Assembly (NCBI GenBank): GCA_023897205.1 | Contig: JAHWDD010000014.1 | Coordinates: 124,001-188,000 of the forward strand | Direction of reading: 5' to 3' | Origin: Exophiala sp. HKRS030 | Lineage: Eukaryota; Ascomycota; Eurotiomycetes; Chaetothyriales; Herpotrichiellaceae | Length of the DNA stretch: 64,000 nt | Shown here: positions 1 to 11,918 of the stretch, piece by piece | How positions within the stretch are numbered: position 1 is the first letter of the stretch | Layout of the letters: every line of letters starts with the position of its first letter | Program-made: the position numbers and the translations under genes | The notes under the pieces: generated by a model | The model's database searches: none | Seen by the model: only the letters and a program-made list of their open reading frames with translations | What the model was told of the DNA's origin: nothing

Positions 1-1196
1 GACGTACGTGCTCTCTGACCTTCTACTCCGTTCACGTGGACATCTTCCTGACAAAAGCCGGAGATAGATGGTCGTCACCAAGAAGCCGTGGATATTCTCG
101 CCCAACTAAAAGGCCGCGATACTCCTCTGGATGATCCTGCCGTCCTCACGAAGAAGGCCGAGATTGACCAGATATTGCAGCTCGAACATGCCGATGGCCC
201 CTGGCACATCAAGGAATGCTTCAGGAGTGGTCCGCTAAAGATCCGTAGACGCTACCTACTTGCTATTGGTGAGTCTCGATTTCAGATTCTGCTACTCTGT
301 AGACCCCATTGCTGACAGGTTCTCAACACAGGCGTTCAGGTAATGCAGCAACTAAGCGGCATTAATCTTTTGGTGAGGACGCTCCGGGTCCGAGTCGATC
401 AGAGTTCGAATCGTGTACTAACTGAAATTCGCCTCAGGTGTACTATTTCCCGCATATCCTCACAGTCGATCTCGGCCGCAGCCACGAATTCGCCTTGCAA
501 CTCGCCGCTGGTCTGGCAGTGACCTATTGGGTATTTAGTTTCATTCCGTGGATGTGGCTCGACAAGATCAGCCGCCGCCAACCATTGGTCATCGGTGCCT
601 TTGTCTGCTCTTTCTGCTTTCTCATCGTAAGTATTGCGGTCTTTCTCCAAACACCCCCTCAAAGAAAACGCCAGGAAGGACTGTTCTCTGACTGACTATT
701 CGCACTACTTCTGTAATAGGCTGCTATTCTCCAAAGTGAAGAAGGGAGCAACACGCGAATCCAAGCATCGCTGGCCTTCTTTTTCCTGTTCGAAGCGGTC
801 TTCGCTATCGGATGGCTTCCGGTCCCCTGGCTCTACCCGGCGGAGATCATGCCTCTCCGCCACCGCACGCATAGCGCGGCGCTCGCCACAGCCGCCGATT
901 GGATCTTCAACTACATGATCGTCCAGGTCACTCCGATCATGATCTCCAACATCCGATGGAAGTCCTACATGGTTTTCTTCGTGCTCAATTTCGCTCATGG
1001 TGTCGTTGTGTTTCTCTTCTTCCCCGAGACGTCTGGCAAGTCGTTGGAGGAAATGGACTCCATGTTCATGGGAAACAATGATCGGATTCTGGTCGTCGAC
1101 AAGAAAGGCAGCTTGTTGCCGGGTTTCAGAGGCCGTTACGACGGCTCCGATGATTTTAGCATCGCAACAACCACCGGCGTCAACTTGATTGCATGA
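1..1196 (+). CDS. MFS sugar-type transporter, C-terminal part (5' end outside window)
   Basis: This is the C-terminal part of a sugar-porter-family MFS permease of the plasma membrane. The visible reading is spliced: introns at 4-67 (GTACGT..TAG), 269-331, 373-437 and 627-719 join exons that encode the family landmarks in order. These are the cytoplasmic loop with GRHQEAVDIL, the helix-7 motif QQLSGINLL followed by VYYFP, the VPWLYPAEIMPLRHR motif before helix 11, and FPETSGKSLEEMD near the end, matching the PETKG-type signature. It stops at 1194-1196. The in-frame stop near position 50 lies inside the first intron, so the gene is not broken. Its position next to a CoA-transferase and monooxygenase genes suggests it imports a substrate of the cluster. 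The substrate itself cannot be read from the sequence. Confidence 0.9.
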
Positions 1197-1484
1197 GCAA
1201 CGAAATGAATTACTTATTCAAGAGTCGTCCATCGTTGACCGTCGAACCCGAAAATAGGAAACGACAATACGATATGTACAAAAGACTGGGATGTAATTAA
1301 CGCCCAAGTTGATAGCTTTTGCGCTTACTAGGGACACCATACGTATTCCTCGTTGAAGAGGCATCAATTACGAATGAAATGCTCTATCCCAGCACCCAGA
1401 CCTTTCAGCCAAGGTGATTTACTCGCAGGTTCTGTCAGTGTAGCACGCCAGTATTTGAGGTTCTGACCACCAGCAAATTCCATT

Positions 1485-3291
1485 TCATACAATGACTTCT
1501 GTCATAAGATCCTGTGGCCATTTCGCGGCATCCTTCCCATTCCCCCGTGTACCAATATTATATCCCAAAGAGACTTTGTCTTGATCATAAGAAACAGCCG
1601 GCTTCACCGTCCTAATCGTAAGTCTTAGTACTTGGGACTCACTTTCCTCGAAAAATTCCGGGTTGAATAATACGCGACCACTGTTCTGCTTCAACGTTTG
1701 AAGCATTCTAGGAATCGTGTACTCCATGTTATGATATGACCTATTTTTTTCGAATCAATATTAGTCAAGGTGCAGAGGAGGTATCTTTGAAATATAAATC
1801 ACGGGCGTACCTAAAGACCGGCTTCCCATGCCTCGCCCAAACCTCTTTCCAAACGTCGTCCGGATACTCACCGACTGTCGATGCCAGCCACTGATTGTAG
1901 TAGTTCAGAGCGAGATCGATCTCGTAACTGCCACCTTGTCTACCGCGTCGGATCAATGCTGTCAAGATGGCGCTCACCCCGGCTATCCCAGTCATATAGT
2001 CACTGTTGGGAAAAACTGGCGTCACCGGCTCGTCTTGCTCAAGACCCATGGCTCTGCCATAGCCCCATGATATGCCGACGCTGGCATCACTAATCTGCTG
2101 CCATCCAGACCGAATACTTCGAGGGCCGTACCAACCGTAACAGTTTTCGCGGACCGAAAGAATTCCTCTAGGTCTTTTGAAACACATATCAACTATGTCT
2201 TTTTGACCAAAGCCATATTTGTCAAGAGAATGAGGTCGATATCCTTGTACAACCACATCCGCTTCCAGGATAAGGTCTCGTAGGAGCTTTCGTTCTTCTT
2301 CAGACTTGATATCTATGCTGCAATTCCATTTGCCCCAGTTGAGGTCGATGTGAAGAGCAGACATGTCGGGAAGATGGGGGGAGGTCACTCGCACCACGGA
2401 AGCACCTAGTTCAGCAAGCCCGCGCGTGACTGCGGGAGCTGCGATGATCCGGGACAGATCTACCACCTTGAGACCAGCTAGAGGCCGTTGAGCACAAGTT
2501 TGAGGGCTGTCTGGCCACCAACATGGCGGCTGCAAAGAGTTGTGACAGTCCTTGATTTCAAACAGCCCAACGTGCGAGTTCGCCTTGCCGTGTTCTGAGG
2601 CTCTGTATGAATCGAAACTCTGGCATGTCACGCCAGCTTGCCGATTTGCGTCCGCCATATCCTGAATTTCGCGACTTGATAACTCGGAAACTCGTTTAAC
2701 GTAAGGCGGCCACGCATCCTGGAGGGATGCGGCGGGCATATCATGTGGAAGGCCGAGATAGTCCAGAGTAGGATCAGGATTCATGCTACCGTGGACGTGA
2801 AAGTATCTTCCGTCAGCCGTTTTGTAGATGTTGGTTGCGGCCGCACGATGACAAGATCCAGCACTCCGATGGAAGTCGTAATGAGGAATGTACCTGAATA
2901 GCTCTTTTGCGTACTCGATCAGAGAGAAGGAGTGCCCTTCACCCCTTCCATCTGAAGGCTGAACAGACCAGACCACGGTTGACATGATCAGCAACTGTGC
3001 GTGGTCTGTATTGATTGTGGCGTTACTTATGTCGACGTGGTATTTGGTTTTTAGGAGTGTAGCAACCAAACATGCTTCAAGCCCTTTGAGCGCAGCAGCA
3101 GATTCTGCCAAACGCCAGTTGATCGGAATGCTCGGTTTGTCAGATCCCACAAAACGGACGCAGGCTGCAAAATTCTTTGCTTCTGTCGGGAGAATATGAG
3201 AGATTGATGTATTTGCAAAAATGCCTTCTTCCAGAACTTTACGTGCTTCGTGTGGAACCGAATACTGGCTGGAGTTTCCAGGTTGTCCCAT
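1485..3291 (-). CDS. Class III CoA-transferase (CaiB/BaiF family)
   Basis: The product is 578 residues in two exons (1811-3291 and 1485-1740) with an intron at 1741-1810 (GTACGC..TAG). The splice joins ..KPVFR to SYHNMEYTIPRML, so the small downstream open frame is the C-terminus and not a separate gene. Family III CoA-transferases move CoA between carboxylic acids. The core LAGLKVVDLSRIIAAPAVTR, then LGASVVRVTSP, WGKWNCSIDIKSEEER, EADVVVQGYRP and GRQGGSYEIDLAL, is typical of the family. The roughly 270-residue N-terminal half is the extended form found in fungi. There is no signal peptide and no peroxisomal C-terminus (it ends in VIV). In this cluster it would activate an acid released by ester or lactone cleavage. 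A TTACGTAA site lies about 200 bases upstream. Racemase activity is an alternative in this superfamily. Confidence 0.88.
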
Positions 3292-3783
3292 ATTTAACGA
3301 TGTATGTCGTGATCCTTTGAAGTCAGTCTACAGACTAGAGATGTAAAATGTACAATAGGAATTAAGCAGGAAATTTCCACCAGGTGCAAAGCCCAAGCAA
3401 GTGCTACTTGTTCCAAAAGATACATAGATTCCTTCCTGTGGATCAACTGGCTAGATGTCTCGTAGCAGCCTGACACAGGAAGTCTTTTACGTAACCCCTT
3501 GTCGGTCATCGAAGCTCCTAAAGTCAACAGTGTACCAAGGAGCGACGAGATTACTGTTCTACTTTTTGTGGAATAGGTAATTTAGAGTAGCAACATTACC
3601 AAAGAACCGTACCACGAAAGTAGGATCCAAAGCCTCGTCGTCGGGGAATTGTCCAGACGAGAGCCGGATAACATATACACGTGAATATTGCACCTTCGCT
3701 ATGGGTTACAGAGTCACAAATATTCTCCTTCCTGCTGCTCAAGACAGCATAGATAGTCAGTATAGGTAATTCTACACTAAGCT
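3292..3783. other. Intergenic spacer: CoA-transferase promoter and bZIP 3' end
   Basis: There is no convincing coding frame here; the open frames are short, uninterrupted by introns and unlike known families. It contains the TTACGTAA palindrome at 3487-3494 and serves as promoter for the CoA-transferase and 3' region of the bZIP gene. Confidence 0.6.
3487..3494. promoter_or_regulatory. TTACGTAA, candidate Yap/bZIP binding site
   Basis: This perfect palindrome lies 196 bases upstream of the CoA-transferase start. TTACGTAA is the classic response element of fungal Yap-type bZIP proteins. A bZIP gene is the next gene in the cluster, so autoregulated control of the cluster is a reasonable inference, not shown by sequence alone. 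Confidence 0.4.
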
Positions 3784-5722
3784 TCATGAATTTTGACTCA
3801 GTACAGTGTCCGAGTGTACAGCTTGCTGGTTTCCGCAGGGATCCAGCCCTTCGGGCACAAAATAAACCGGGGCCTGGGTTGCCTGGATCCAGTGGGACGC
3901 CACTCGATAACTCCTCCCCTTGGCTACAACGTCCTGGAATCCATCGAATTGTAGTTCGGGATGCTTTTCAAAAAATGCCCCGTCAAATTTCCAGTACTTG
4001 TGCGAGTCGTAAACCTCGAGGTGATGATACAGCTGCCGCGCTAGTTGCGGAGAACTCAAAAGGGTTGACAAGGGAACTGGAATCCAGAACCCTTTGCCGA
4101 AGCTTGTGTGTCGGCAAAGAGACGATGTATTGGGAAATCGAAACTTATGCATTTGATACAGCCCCAAGAGGGAGCCGTCGCGGAGCTCGAGGGCTTCGGG
4201 AGTGCAAAGGGCCTGGATATCCTTGTTGGAAAAGCCATTGGTCATGACACTGAAGATATTCCACACGCCCAATGAGCCCGGCCCCGACTCGACTCCGGTC
4301 AAGATGACCGATATGTCAGTGACCTCGACGACCAGGTGCTCCAGGAGGTCAAGAAAAACGTGATCAAGCTTTCTGGGATCGTTGTAATGCTGGATCAACT
4401 TATCTCGAAGTCCAGCAAAAGCTATCCAGTCAATGACTGAAGGATGTGAGGTCTTGAGCTGTAATTCCGAGGGCTCATAATTGGGAAGGAGTGCCTGGAA
4501 AGAGGGAGAATGGGACGTTAACCGGCCCCTGATAACGGAGCCGACGAGAGAGTAGCAGGACGAGGTGAACCACATCACCGCCGGAAGGGGAGAGGCATGT
4601 TTTACAAAGGCAATCATGGCCGCCAGGCATGCTCGATCCACTCTGTGAAAAGTCAGCTTCGACATAGTTTCACGGATAGGGGCAGTTGCAAAGGCGTACA
4701 TTGCTGCATCTCCAAAGCCGCCTACCAGCTTCAAGTAGTCTTCCGTCAAATTAGTCATATCATCAATTCGTTCCGACAGACTGCTCCCAATAGTCATTGT
4801 GAGTCGCTCATCGATCAGCATGAAGAGCCTTTGTAGCAATTGGCCCTCACGAGGCTCGGAGAGAACTCGGAGAGAAGGCCCCGCAAAGGTGCCTATGAGG
4901 TTGTCTTCGTCAAACGGGGGCATAAACGCTGCAAAGGCTGCGCCAGACATATCGACATTAAACATTGAGTTATCTGTCGGTACTGCAAGTCCTTCCAAGG
5001 CTTGACCGACGACGCCATCTGGATATTGGGGCGGCGAGATACCATGACCCAACCCTATGAAGTGTTGGTCTTTGGGACTCACGGCCCCATCCTTGCTATA
5101 GTGACTCAACACAAACTCGTTTGCAGCTAAGTTATCGCAGCTGTCTGGTAGATGAATGGAATCTCCCTCGCCCGGGTCAATATCGTCGCCTTCAGGCTCC
5201 GACTCGCAAGTTGCCTGGGTCTCTGAGAAGCACGACCTACGGCTAGCGGAATACTGCAAACGTCGTGTGAGTAGGTCATTGACAGAGCTACTAGTCACTA
5301 ACTCACGCGATCGACTTGAGTTCCTGGAGGAGTTGCAGGCTGGATTGGGGCTCTACTTTGGATCGTCTCGTAGAGTTCATCAAATATATTTTTGATGCGC
5401 AGGAGTTGATCTTGAGTCCGTGAAAGGGTGTTCTGCAAGCATTTGTTCTCCGCGATGAGCCTCCCGTTCCGCTCGCTTTCATTTTTAGAAAAGAACTCAA
5501 CACGCTCTTCAAGCTCTTTCAAGTGGCGGTTTCGGCGTTCCCGGAATTGTCGCTGTGAAACACGGTTCCGTTTGCGCCTGGAATAGGCATGTCAGCTCGA
5601 TGCCAATTTTATTGACCTACGTAGGGCAATTTTTGGTAAAGCGTGTCCAATGGCCAACGCTTATGACTCTCATACCTTTGCTCGGAACCCTGAAGATCTG
5701 TGGTAATGTCGACTCGCGTCAT
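3784..5722 (-). CDS. bZIP transcription factor with DUF3425 domain
   Basis: The product is 595 residues in three exons (5676-5722, 5307-5577, 3784-5253) with introns at 5578-5675 (GTATGA..CAG) and 5254-5306 (GTGAGT..CAG). Splicing the first intron creates the uninterrupted basic region RRKRNRVSQRQFRERRNR at about residues 16-33, followed by a leucine-zipper-like coiled coil (LKELEERVEFF.., about 35-75). The long C-terminal part, with HPSVIDWIAFAGLRDKL and LEHLVVEVTDISVILTGVESGPGSLGVW split over the domain, is the fungal DUF3425 region that usually follows such bZIPs. The start at 5722 is the nearest ATG in frame; an upstream ATG in the same open frame (5812) is possible but adds an unlikely sequence. 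It is divergent from a Baeyer-Villiger monooxygenase and is the only regulator in this cluster, so it is the prime candidate for its pathway regulator. Confidence 0.9.
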
Positions 5723-6456
5723 CGAGATAGGTAAATCGGGGACTAGCTGTCCGGATTCCAGTATACCGCGAATTATGGTCCGAAAGTAATAGTAGATGTT
5801 GGAAAATAACAAATTATTTCACTAACAAGATACGGGCACGATGTTTTAGATGAAGGCGGAGGGGCGAAAGTGAAAGAGCCTTTATGCAGCTGCCGGTCTT
5901 TCCCCAGGTACATTGTACGCGGGGATGTGGAGTCTCGTGCGCCCCATATTCACCTACGGTGAGAGGCCTGAGTCCGTACTCGGTATGCAAATTAATGAAG
6001 CCTAAATAGTACCAACCTTGTCCATTCACGAACAGGATTGTGGATCGTCCGACCTTCGGAAACATTCCACTCATTCGCCGAGGATCAGTGGCAGACAACT
6101 TTGCTGCTGATCGAGTCTGGGCGTGTCGGGGATGAGCTGTCGGATCCCCGGGTCATACCCTCCCCGGTTGTGTACGTAACATCTGCACAGTCAGAGTTGG
6201 TGCTGTTGTCTCCACACTGAGGATTCGTTCCCCAGGTCGATCGAGTCGTGCAGCGATGCTGCCCTCCGATCTATTGCTCAGAAGTCCTGAGACAACTTGT
6301 CGCCTTTGGCTTGTGTCATTATCAGTTTGTCATGTCCTCACTGGGCATCATGATGAAGCATCGTCGCAGGATCACGGCTTATAACTATGAATGCAAGGGA
6401 GGATTGTCGTACTACGGGCAATCGCTCTTGTTAGTCGGCGCACGCAAACAACGAAA
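5723..6456. promoter_or_regulatory. Divergent promoter between bZIP and monooxygenase genes
   Basis: This 734-base spacer holds no credible gene. It includes an ACGTAA site at 6174-6179. At 5939-5947 on the minus strand is ATGGGGCGC, one mismatch from the ATGGGGCCC motif found in three other promoters of the cluster. Confidence 0.5.
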
Positions 6457-8669
6457 ATGTGGGCCCCTAGTAAAGCTGTCAACGGTGAAAAGAAGTCAGA
6501 GGAGAAGTCCCTGGCACCGTATGAGTTTGACAAGAACGAGCCAGGGAACCTCGCTAGAAGATGCATCGACCAGCCACGGCGCATGAAGGTGATTTGTATT
6601 GGGGCGGGAATGTCTGGCATCATTACCGGTATTTTTTTCCCCAGGCAGATCGCGAACCTTGATCTGGTCATCTATGATAAGAATCCTGAGCTGGGAGGCA
6701 CCTGGTACGAGTCTAGGTCGGTTTAAAAGATTGGAATAGAATGTGGACATGGTTAACAGTTTCATCCAGATACCCAGGAGTGGCATGCGATGTGCCCTCT
6801 CATGCGTACCAGTTCACCTTTGAAAGCAACCCTCATTGGAGCAGATACTGGGCCGGAGGTGCAGAGATTCTGGACTATCTCAGGCACGTGGCCACCAAAT
6901 ATGGAGCAGACAAGTACATGAAGTTCAACATCCGAGTTACCAAGGCAGAATGGAATGAAGAGGGGGGCAAGTGGCACGTCGCCTTGGAACGGACTGACAC
7001 TGGAGAAGTGAGAACAGTTTTCGGCCCTTGCTTTAGCATTAAGTTTCAAGGCTGACTTCGAAAACCAGACTTTCACAGACACTTCAGACGTGTTACTCTC
7101 GGCGACTGGGGCGCTCAACAAGTGGAAGATGCCGGACATCCCTGGGCTTGACAGCTTCAAAGGGCCAGTGATGCATAGCGCAACCTGGGACCCGAACTTC
7201 GATGTCACAGGCAAAAGAATCGCCCTGATTGGTGGAGGGGCGAGTGGCATACAGATTCTACCGCAGATTGCGCCCAAGGCAAAGTACGTCGACCATTACA
7301 TGAAAGGGAAAACCTGGATTCCACCTTTTGGCATCGGTGCACTAGGTGTACTCAACCGCAGTGGAGACCGTAAGTACCGCCCAATAGTGACTATGTCCTG
7401 GAACTTACGCAGAGGTAGCTGTCACACCGCAAGACGAACTGGATGCATGGAAAGATCCCGCCAACTATCTAAACTATCGGAAGGAGATTGAACGCTCGTT
7501 GCATGGAGCATCAGATGTGTTGTACAAAGGTACCGACAACGCCCTGGCATTCCAAAAAATGTGCGAGGACCACATGAGGTCCAAATTGGCAAAGAAACCA
7601 GAGATCTTCGAAGCGTTGAAGCCAGATTTCGCTCCGGCTTGTAGGAGGCTGACACCTGGCCCTGGGGTGAGTACTCGCTCAAACCAAAAGAGCACATGTC
7701 CAGGTTAACTAACGGGATTGTTATTAGTATCTGGAAGCTTTGGTGAGAGACGATGTCAATTTCATCTCAACGACCATAAAGGAGGTCACCCCAACAGCGA
7801 TTGTGACGAAAGATGGAAAGGTGCGCGAGGTTGATGCCATCGTTTGTGCCACAGGATTTGCAGGGTGAGTCATTGATCCTGACAGTTCCTCCATGGAAGT
7901 TCACATCTAACTCACCAAAGTTACCAACAACACTTCCCGCTCATTGGCAAGAATGGCATTAATCTTCAACAACAATGGGAGGATGATATACCAGAGTCCT
8001 ACGTTGGTCTCGCTCCTGAGAATATGCCCAACTATTATTGCTTCTTGGGTCCTAATGGTGGCCCTGGAGTCGGTTCCGCCGTTCCCTTCCTGGAATTTGG
8101 AGCTCGGTATATGATCAAGTGTGTCCAGAAACTGCAACGAGAGTGGTTAAAGTCAATGACCCCAAAGTAGGTTCTTTGTCACACGTGCTTCAACGTGCTC
8201 TCTGTATGCCGGGGACAGTATTGATATCCCTTCAGGAGAAGTGCAATCAAGAAGTTTGGCGAGTACACCGACAAATATCTCGAGCCTACCGTCTTCAATT
8301 CTAGTGTGAGTGTAGCACCCAATCTCCTAGCTTGCTCAGCTCCCCAGTTGAGACATCTTCATTCACTGATTACCCTGGTGATAGTGCCGTGCATGGTGGA
8401 GACACCATTTGAACGGGCGTATCTTAGCACTTTGGCCAGGATCGGCTCTACATGGCATGTATCTCTGGTCAAATCCAAGGTGGGAAGATTATGAGTATGA
8501 ATTAAAGGATGAACAGCATGGGAATCCTTTCAGCTGGTTGGGCAATGGATATTGCGTCTCGCAGGTCGAAGGAAAGGATACAACAGCCTACCTGGATGAC
8601 GAGAATCTGAAAGTTCCAGTGGTGAATCCTCTAGAGGCCAAATATCTTGAAGGCCAGGTCTCATTCTGA
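6457..8669 (+). CDS. Baeyer-Villiger-type flavin monooxygenase (first copy)
   Basis: Eight exons give 596 residues; introns are 6717-6769, 7008-7068, 7370-7412, 7667-7727, 7865-7920, 8167-8235 and 8306-8384. It is an FAD- and NADPH-dependent class B monooxygenase that would insert one oxygen next to a ketone. Visible motifs are the FAD Rossmann site GAGMSG at residues 49-54, [22 protein letters not shown], the exact Baeyer-Villiger fingerprint FKGPVMHSATWD near residue 195, the NADPH site GGGASG, ATGF, and CRAWW..LWPGSALH near the end. The start is the first ATG in the frame, giving the usual short N-terminal extension with EFDKNEPGNL. No targeting signal is seen. It is divergent from the bZIP gene. 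It may act on a cyclic or acyclic ketone; the substrate is unknown. Confidence 0.92.
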
Positions 8670-9372
8670 AGGATAGAGATTACTGGCATCACATATAACT
8701 CGAACTCAAGTAGCTTCCTATACTACCGTCCATATTCTGCCGGTTCGAATGGTCAAAAGAAGTAACCAGGAGACCGAAGCGACAATTAGACCAACATATT
8801 ATCAAAGATGAAAACGCGTTGAGTCTAGCACTGACCAAGTAGCATATTCGGATCACTCAAGGGGTAGAAGCACCTTACAGGATGTAGAATTTGCAGTATG
8901 CGTGCTATCTTCAAGTCGATCCTCAGCGAACATCCACGCAAAACACTCCTGCTTCTCTGTTGGCGATGAAAGCAGATTCCTCGCGTCCGCATTTGCACAA
9001 AATCAATCGTGCATTTGGTGCCACTTTCTATCTTCGTATTGAGGTCGATTTTACTTTACAGACCTGTTCTTTTTGAGGGGAGTTTGTCGTCGTTACGTAC
9101 ATCTGTATGTGTCAGCTCCGGTGAGCAAAGAGCACTCCGCGCTCTGAAGCTTGTGTTTCCGTCTAAGCATCCCCTGGGATCTCCACGGGCACCCTTTTGA
9201 TCTGGGGTAGGTAATTTGCTTCGTAGTATATTGACATCTATATATATCTACTCCCTGGTCTCTCTTTCAGACCTTTTTATTCCGTCAAATTATCCTGCTG
9301 TATGAGAAATTGAGCATCTATTACCACCCCTACCTTCACTTCATATTCCGACCTACCTCCTCCACTCCTCCA
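8670..9372. other. Intergenic spacer: monooxygenase 3' end and MFS promoter
   Basis: No coding frame with splice support is seen. TTACGT occurs at 9093-9098, about 275 bases before the MFS start, and TA-rich and pyrimidine-rich sequence precedes the ATG at 9373. Confidence 0.5.
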
Positions 9373-11560
9373 ATGGCTGCCGATCTGACAGACCGAGCCA
9401 CATCCTTGGACAAACCAGAAGTTGAACATCACCAAGATGATAGAGATGGGTTGCAGCAGCTTGAAGAGGCAGCTGCTCAATCTGGGCCTTACAAGGACAC
9501 CATGTTCATCGGAACAATCGTGGCCGCAGGCTTTGGCATGATAGGGGTCCGTACATATACCCATCACCACCTCCCCCCAATCAACTGATCTGGGCCTAAA
9601 GACAGTCCAAGGCTGATCATATTGTTGGTTTTTATCTAGGGGACTGGATCTTACGGACTGCCAGCTTCGGTATTGACTCAGATCAACAACGACATTGGTC
9701 CTGATTCGTCCTACTTCTGGATCGGGGTCGTCAACACACTGACTTTGGCCGCGGGATTCACCCTTGTCGGTAGGCTCACGGATACCTTTGGCCGGCGCTG
9801 GTTCGTGGTCGGTGGTAATATCCTTGCTCTGATCGGCACAATCGTGGCATCTCGAGCCATGACCGTCAAGACTCTCATCGGCGCAAATGTCCTCAGTGGC
9901 TTGGGAGCCGTGGTACAAACATCAGTGCCCTTCACGGTGGGCGAACTCGTCCCCATGAAGCAGAGATACGTGATGGTCTCGCTCATGTACGTCTTTGCCA
10001 TACCAACGGCGGCCTTTGGTCCCATGATCTCGTGGGCTTTCGTGTTGCATACTTCGGCAGGTTGGAGATGGTGCTATTACTTTATGACCATCACCAACGC
10101 GGTCTCCGCCTTAGGATGGTTCTTGTTCTATCATGTAAGTCCATCCTCGAGTTCCCCTATCTTTCCATCTCTTTTTACTTCGACGACAGCATCGTGTTAG
10201 CACATTGCTGGAACAAATACCCCGCTCCCTAGCCACAATAAAGAGCGAGAAAAGACTGATTTAAGAATTACAGCCTCCAACATTCCATATGAAGCAAACC
10301 AAATCTCGCATAGAAGTTGTCAAGTCAATGGACGTGGTAGGCATCGTCTTATTCACTGGAGGCCTTGTCGTTTTCCTCATGGGCTTGAGCTGGGGTGGCT
10401 CAGCATACCCTTGGGATAGCGCCCATGTCATTGCTACGATGGTTGTCGGTGGTTGTTCTCTGGTGGCACTCGTACTCTGGGAATGCTTTGCGAATCTTTC
10501 CCAGCCCCTGATCCCGATGCATTTATTTCGAAATATTGGTGGGTTACCTCCCATAACCCTCCCTTTCTCCTGTGGTACGATGGAGTAAGATGAATAAATC
10601 TGATGCTCACTTCGTGCTCCGCAGGCTGGGTGGTCAATGTCCTGACAATGTGCATGGCGGCCTCCTGTTACTACGGATTTTCGATCATTTTCCCTCAGAT
10701 GGTTTTCATGCTCTACACGAGTGACGCCGAGTATGGATCAAGACTCGCATGTGCAGCGCCGGCTAGTTTTCTACTTGGAACCATCCTTGCCGGCATGAGT
10801 GGTTACATTGGACGGCAGAAGTACCAGGTTGTGATCGCCTCTGTGATCGCCGCACCACTCTTGGGAGGCATCGCATGCGTCACTGTCGACAACAAAGCTA
10901 CTGTGCTTGGCCTGATCATCACAGGGTCCGTGGCAATAGGATATGTGGAAGGCGTCTCCGTCACGAGTACCGGCATCTCCATCAAGAATCAAGAAGAAAT
11001 CGGAGCTGCCGTTGGCGTCGCCAGTACTTGTCGTGCAGCATGGGCAACCGTCGCAACAACAATCTACCTGAGTGTTCTACAAAACAAGCTGAAGGACGCG
11101 ATAAAAACAAAGGTGAGTGAGGGCAATTTGTACCAACAAAAAGCCGTGAGCAGAAAAAGAATGCCTCCTCATAACTGACCAAATTACATCACCACAGGTT
11201 GTTCCAACATTAGTTAAAGCCGGGCTGCCCTTATCATCTGTGCCGGCATTCCTTGCAGCCTTCTCGACTGGATCATTCGCACAGATTCCCGGCGCAACAC
11301 CAGATATCATTGCTACTGGCGTCTCGTCCTACAGGGAGGCGCTTGTATACGCTTTCCGGATGGTTTTTTACACTGCACTGGCTCTTCTACTGACCAATTG
11401 CATATTGGCACTCTTTTTCCCAAACCTAGATCACAAGATGAAATTGGGTGTGGCTGCCAGACTTCATCGACCAGGTAAACGTAACAACCTCGACAGCAGC
11501 CAACGCGCTCCAACCGATGGCGTCGTGGTGGAAAAAGGGTCCCAACCTGCTGAGGAGTAG
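9373..11560 (+). CDS. MFS transporter, TRI12/siderophore-pump type
   Basis: The product is 594 residues in five exons with introns at 9547-9639, 10135-10273, 10539-10624 and 11113-11197. It is a 14-helix drug:proton-antiporter-type permease of the plasma membrane. A hydrophilic N-terminus of about 45 residues is followed by GTGSYGLPASVLTQINNDIG, the loop 2-3 motif GRLTDTFGRRW, FYHPPTFHMKQTKSR in the central part, and several long hydrophobic stretches, the pattern of the trichothecene efflux pump TRI12 and its relatives. The C-terminus is short and hydrophilic. The first intron has an unusual GTCCGT donor, but the join gives the conserved GMIG-GTGSYG. Within the cluster it would export a toxic intermediate or product, or take up the substrate. 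Confidence 0.9.
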
Positions 11561-11918
11561 AAAGCAAACATTACTGCCAATTGAATGAGGAGATCTGAAA
11601 AGGAAGACAAGTCGGGACGTAACTGACAGTAGACTGATTGGAGAATCAGACATGGAATCCTTGCTGAAAGTCTTTATCCACTTTTCTCATGCCTATGAAC
11701 CTCCTATTTGTATGTTGCAACCTATCGCGGCTTCAGTAGCAAGACCTGCGTCATTCTATATCACCATGTGAATGCTTCATATCTTCAAAGATGGGCACTG
11801 CCCGCGCTGCCGTTGACTTGCCGGCTACTTGCAAGAAGAGCGAAAAGGGCAGTAGCAGGCCAAGGGAACATGCATCATGTGTGATCTTTTCGTCTCTGTT
11901 TGGCCTGAGGAGGGACAG
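11561..11918. other. Convergent 3' spacer
   Basis: This is the 3' region shared by two convergent genes. No coding frame or structured RNA is evident. Confidence 0.5.

Noticed and set aside
1..90. Apparent frame break in the transporter
   Set aside because: A stop near position 50 lies inside a well-formed intron (4-67, GTACGT..CTGAC..TAG); the exon resumes in frame with GRHQEAV.
1485..1727. Separate 80-residue gene on the minus strand
   Set aside because: It joins through a GT..AG intron to the CoA-transferase frame and forms its C-terminus.
3294..3527. 77-codon minus-strand open frame
   Set aside because: No motif and no coding bias, and it lies in the promoter of the CoA-transferase.
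8735..8765. GGTTCGAAT word resembling a tRNA T-loop
   Set aside because: No matching stems or anticodon arm around it; similar words at 400, 19430 and 44765 fail the same test.
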